Below, piece by piece: positions 14,269 to 16,566 of a DNA stretch of 16,566 nucleotides. The stretch spans positions 17,113-33,678 of the forward strand of contig DNGE01000181.1 in the NCBI GenBank assembly GCA_003486705.1, read 5' to 3'. This DNA comes from Bacillota bacterium (GTDB lineage Bacteria; Bacillota_I; Bacilli_A; MOL361; Turicibacteraceae). Both the position numbers and the translations under genes were made by a program. Numbering within the stretch: the first letter of the stretch is position 1; every line of letters begins with the position of its first letter. The notes beneath the pieces were generated by a model. It saw nothing but the letters and a program-made list of their open reading frames with translations, made no database searches and was not told the origin of the DNA.

Positions 14269-15690
14269 TTAGAAACGGAAACCTCCGCGTCCTTTTCCTT
14301 TACCTTTTTTGGGTTGTCCCATCATTCCACCCAAACCTGCAGTTGGATTTCCACCAGCTTGCATTGAACGAGCCATACGCTCCATTTTCTTTGGATCCAT
14401 ACTTGAAAACTGCTTCATCATTTTACGCATATCCGTAAATTGTTTAATTAAACGATTAACCTCAGCCACATCACACCCGCAACCTTTTGCAATACGAGCT
14501 TTACGTGATGCATTGATTAAATCTGGATTTTTACGTTCTTTTTCAGTCATTGAATAAATAATCGCTTCAACACGTGACATTTGCTTCGGATCAATATTAA
14601 CATCTTTTAATTGACTCCCTACACCTGGAATCATTTTTAATAGATCTTCTAATGGCCCTAATTTACGCATTTGTTTCATTTGTTTCAAGAAGTCGTTAAA
14701 ATCATATGTGGCATTCATCATCTTATCTGCCATCTTCATGCTTTCTTCTTCATCAAATGTATCTTGAGCGCGTTCAATTAATGTCATCACGTCTCCCATC
14801 CCTAAAATACGAGATGCCATACGCTCAGGGTGGAATACTTCTAATGTATCTAATTTTTCTCCAAGACCCATGAATTTAATTGGGACTTCTGTAATTTTAC
14901 GGATTGATAACGCAGCACCACCGCGTGTATCTCCATCGAGTTTTGTTAAAACAACACCTGTTAACGCTAATTGCTCATGGAAAGACTTTGCAACAGTTAC
15001 TGCATCTTGACCTGTCATAGCATCAACAACTAATAAAATTTCATTTGGTGTTACTAACGTTTTAATTTCCGCTAATTCATCCATTAATTGTTCATCAATA
15101 TGTAAACGACCCGCGGTATCGATAATTACAACATCATGATTATTTTCTTTCGCATACGCCATTGCTTCTTTTGCAATCTCAACAGGTTTAACAGATACTC
15201 CTTTTTCAAATACAGGAATATTTAATTGTTTCCCAATTGTTTTTAACTGATCAACAGCTGCCGGACGATAAATATCACAGGCAACTAACAAAGGATTTTT
15301 CTTATTATTTTTACGAATATAATTCGCAATTTTACCCGTGTGTGTTGTTTTCCCGGCCCCTTGTAATCCGACCATCATAAACACTGCTGGTTTAGTTGTT
15401 CCAAAATTTAATGCCTCAGCATGCTCTCCCATTAATTTCGTTAATTCTTCATTAACGATTTTAATAACTTGTTGTCCTGGTGTTAAACTTTTTAAAACTG
15501 TTTCACCAATTGCTTTTGTTTTAACTTCATTAATAAATTCGCGAACAACTTTTATATTAACATCGGCTTCAAGTAATGCAAGTCGCACCTCACGCATCAT
15601 AATGTCGACGTCTTGTTCCGTTAATTTTCCTTTACGCGTGACATTTTTTATGGCTGACTGTAATCGTTCTGATAATGTTTCAAAAGCCAT
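14269..15690 (-). CDS. ffh: Signal recognition particle protein (SRP54 homologue, Ffh)
   Basis: Ffh binds signal sequences and the SRP RNA and, with its receptor FtsY, delivers membrane and secreted proteins to the translocon. The 473-residue protein has an N domain (1-90), a GTPase domain with GLQGAGKTT (108-116), DTAGR (191-195), TKLDG (249-253) and GLGEK (275-279), and a methionine-rich M domain (about 300-440, with MKMADKMM, FLKQMKQM and MRKMMKQF). The C terminus is basic and glycine-rich (GKGKGRGGFRF). ATG at 15690 follows AGGAGGG. It is the last gene of ftsY-ylxM-ffh. The SRP RNA gene is not in the window. Confidence 0.98.
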   Translation of the reverse strand: MAFETLSERLQSAIKNVTRKGKLTEQDVDIMMREVRLALLEADVNIKVVREFINEVKTKAIGETVLKSLTPGQQVIKIVNEELTKLMGEHAEALNFGTTKPAVFMMVGLQGAGKTTHTGKIANYIRKNNKKNPLLVACDIYRPAAVDQLKTIGKQLNIPVFEKGVSVKPVEIAKEAMAYAKENNHDVVIIDTAGRLHIDEQLMDELAEIKTLVTPNEILLVVDAMTGQDAVTVAKSFHEQLALTGVVLTKLDGDTRGGAALSIRKITEVPIKFMGLGEKLDTLEVFHPERMASRILGMGDVMTLIERAQDTFDEEESMKMADKMMNATYDFNDFLKQMKQMRKLGPLEDLLKMIPGVGSQLKDVNIDPKQMSRVEAIIYSMTEKERKNPDLINASRKARIAKGCGCDVAEVNRLIKQFTDMRKMMKQFSSMDPKKMERMARSMQAGGNPTAGLGGMMGQPKKGKGKGRGGFRF

Positions 15691-15700
15691 GTGTACCCTC

Positions 15701-16018
15701 CTAGTCTAATAACTGTAATTCTTCAAGAAGTTCAAGCACATGTGCATCTTCAACATGCGCTTGAATTCTTAAAATTTGATCTAATCTCATTTGGCGTTTT
15801 TGTATAAGACCTAACTTTTCTTCGTAACCTTCTAAAATCTTAGCTGTTCGTTTAATATTGTCGAAAACAGCATTTCGGCTCACGGAAAACTCATCTGCAA
15901 TTTCACTTAAAGATAAATCATCTAAGTAATATAATTCAAAATACTCTTTTTGCTTATTCGTTAATAAGCCTTGATAAACGTCATATAATTCGTTCATTCG
16001 ATTTATCTTTTCAAGCAT
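15701..16018 (-). CDS. ylxM: YlxM family DNA-binding protein
   Basis: YlxM is a small helix-turn-helix protein encoded between ftsY and ffh in Firmicutes; it resembles sigma factor region 4 and has been reported to modulate SRP activity, but its role is not settled. The protein is 105 residues from ATG at 16018, with LYYLDDLSLSEIADEFSVSR containing the helix-turn-helix, then AVFDNIKRTAKILEGYEEKLGL. ATG at 16018 is preceded by GGGGTGGGG; the in-frame ATG at 16042 has no ribosome binding site, so the shorter form is chosen. The gene ends 10 bases before ffh and begins 47 bases after ftsY. Confidence 0.92.
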   Translation of the reverse strand: MLEKINRMNELYDVYQGLLTNKQKEYFELYYLDDLSLSEIADEFSVSRNAVFDNIKRTAKILEGYEEKLGLIQKRQMRLDQILRIQAHVEDAHVLELLEELQLLD

Positions 16019-16065
16019 ATTCCCCACCCCTTCTATCATCATATCGGGTGAAAAAAATTGATAGA

Positions 16066-16566
16066 CTACTCTTGTTCTTCTTCAAATAAATCAGCAAATA
16101 ATCCGTAAATATATTGCTCAATATCAAAGTGAACTAAGTCTTCAGCCTTTTCTCCAAGCCCTACAAACTTAATTGGAATACCAATTTCATTTCGGATAGC
16201 AAGCACAATTCCACCTTTAGCTGTTCCATCTAGTTTCGTTAAAATAATACCTGAAACATCTGTTGCTTCTAAGAAAGCTTTAGCTTGACTCATTCCATTT
16301 TGTCCTGTTGTTGCATCTACTACTAATAAAGTATCATGCGGTGCCCCAGGAACTTCACGTTCAATAACACGTTTAATTTTTTCTAATTCTTTCATTAAGT
16401 TCACTTTATTTTGCAAACGACCTGCCGTATCACAAAGTAAAACATCAACATTTTGTTTCTTTGCCGCTTGAATCGCATCATACATAACAGCAGATGGATC
16501 AGAGCCTTCGTTTAAGGACACAACATCAACACCAATTCGGTCTCCCCAAACTTGAAGTTGTTCAAT
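16066..16566 (-). CDS. ftsY: Signal recognition particle receptor FtsY (partial, C-terminal part)
   Basis: The reading frame runs off the right edge, so the N-terminal region and the P-loop are missing; 166 codons are visible. FtsY is the SRP receptor GTPase at the membrane. Seen are WGDRIGVDVVS, LLCDTAGRLQNK with the DTAGR motif, LVVDATTGQN, TKLDGTAKGG (G4, specificity for GTP) and FVGLGEKAEDLVHF near the end, all in the order of the SRP GTPase family. VPGAPHDTLLVVDA distinguishes it from Ffh, which has TPNEILLVVDA at this place. It heads the ftsY-ylxM-ffh operon; its promoter is outside the window. Confidence 0.97.
   Translation of the reverse strand: MEQLQVWGDRIGVDVVSLNEGSDPSAVMYDAIQAAKKQNVDVLLCDTAGRLQNKVNLMKELEKIKRVIEREVPGAPHDTLLVVDATTGQNGMSQAKAFLEATDVSGIILTKLDGTAKGGIVLAIRNEIGIPIKFVGLGEKAEDLVHFDIEQYIYGLFADLFEEEQE

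Noticed and set aside
15338..15709. 123-codon plus-strand open frame antisense to ffh
   Set aside because: Antisense shadow of a highly conserved gene; no start signals and composition unlike the real genes.

Overview
The window is AT-rich DNA from a low-GC Gram-positive bacterium (Firmicutes/Bacillota). The evidence is strong AGGAGG/GGGGG-type ribosome binding sites, the ftsY-ylxM-ffh order, the neighbouring rsmD, coaD and ylbJ genes (linked in the same way in Bacillus), a sporulation-family membrane protein and FeoAB. An Rnf complex in a Bacillus-like background points to an anaerobic gut-type member; a Turicibacter-like organism would fit, but this is an inference from gene content and not a proof.

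Layout. (1) 1-4327, minus strand: an rnfCDGEA run, with the first codons of rnfB at the extreme left edge, encoding a membrane ferredoxin:NAD+ oxidoreductase that couples electron flow to an ion gradient. (2) 4328-4808: a long AT-rich intergenic region with several small palindromes. (3) 4809-5489, plus strand: a CPBP/Abi intramembrane protease gene with its own good promoter, convergent with the next operon through a shared terminator. (4) 5573-7825, minus: feoA-feoB ferrous iron uptake, with a near-perfect Fur box just downstream of an extended -10 promoter. (5) 8010-9140, plus: ylbJ-like sporulation membrane protein gene, preceded by a sigma-E-like promoter candidate. (6) 9179-10257, minus: rsmD-coaD. 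(7) 10258-10669: intergenic, with a strong promoter candidate for rsmD and an orphan terminator on the plus strand. (8) 10670-11161, plus: RDD-family membrane protein. (9) 11188-12339, minus: YibE/F-family membrane protein. (10) 12423-13946, minus: secreted lipoprotein alkaline phosphatase, controlled from a 322-bp region holding a regular array of six TTAAC/TTAAT repeats that looks like a PhoP operator. (11) 14269-16566, minus: ffh, ylxM and the 3' part of ftsY, the signal-recognition-particle targeting cluster.

Together these are mainly core and housekeeping functions: energy conservation (Rnf), iron uptake (Feo, also feeding the iron-sulfur-rich Rnf), phosphate scavenging (alkaline phosphatase), coenzyme A synthesis, rRNA methylation and membrane protein targeting. 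I see no mobile element, CRISPR array, tRNA or rRNA. I found no convincing new multi-gene system; the observations most worth following are regulatory: the Pho-box-like array, the orphan terminator at 10537-10564, the sigma-E-like promoter of ylbJ, and terminators that overlap stop codons of convergent genes.
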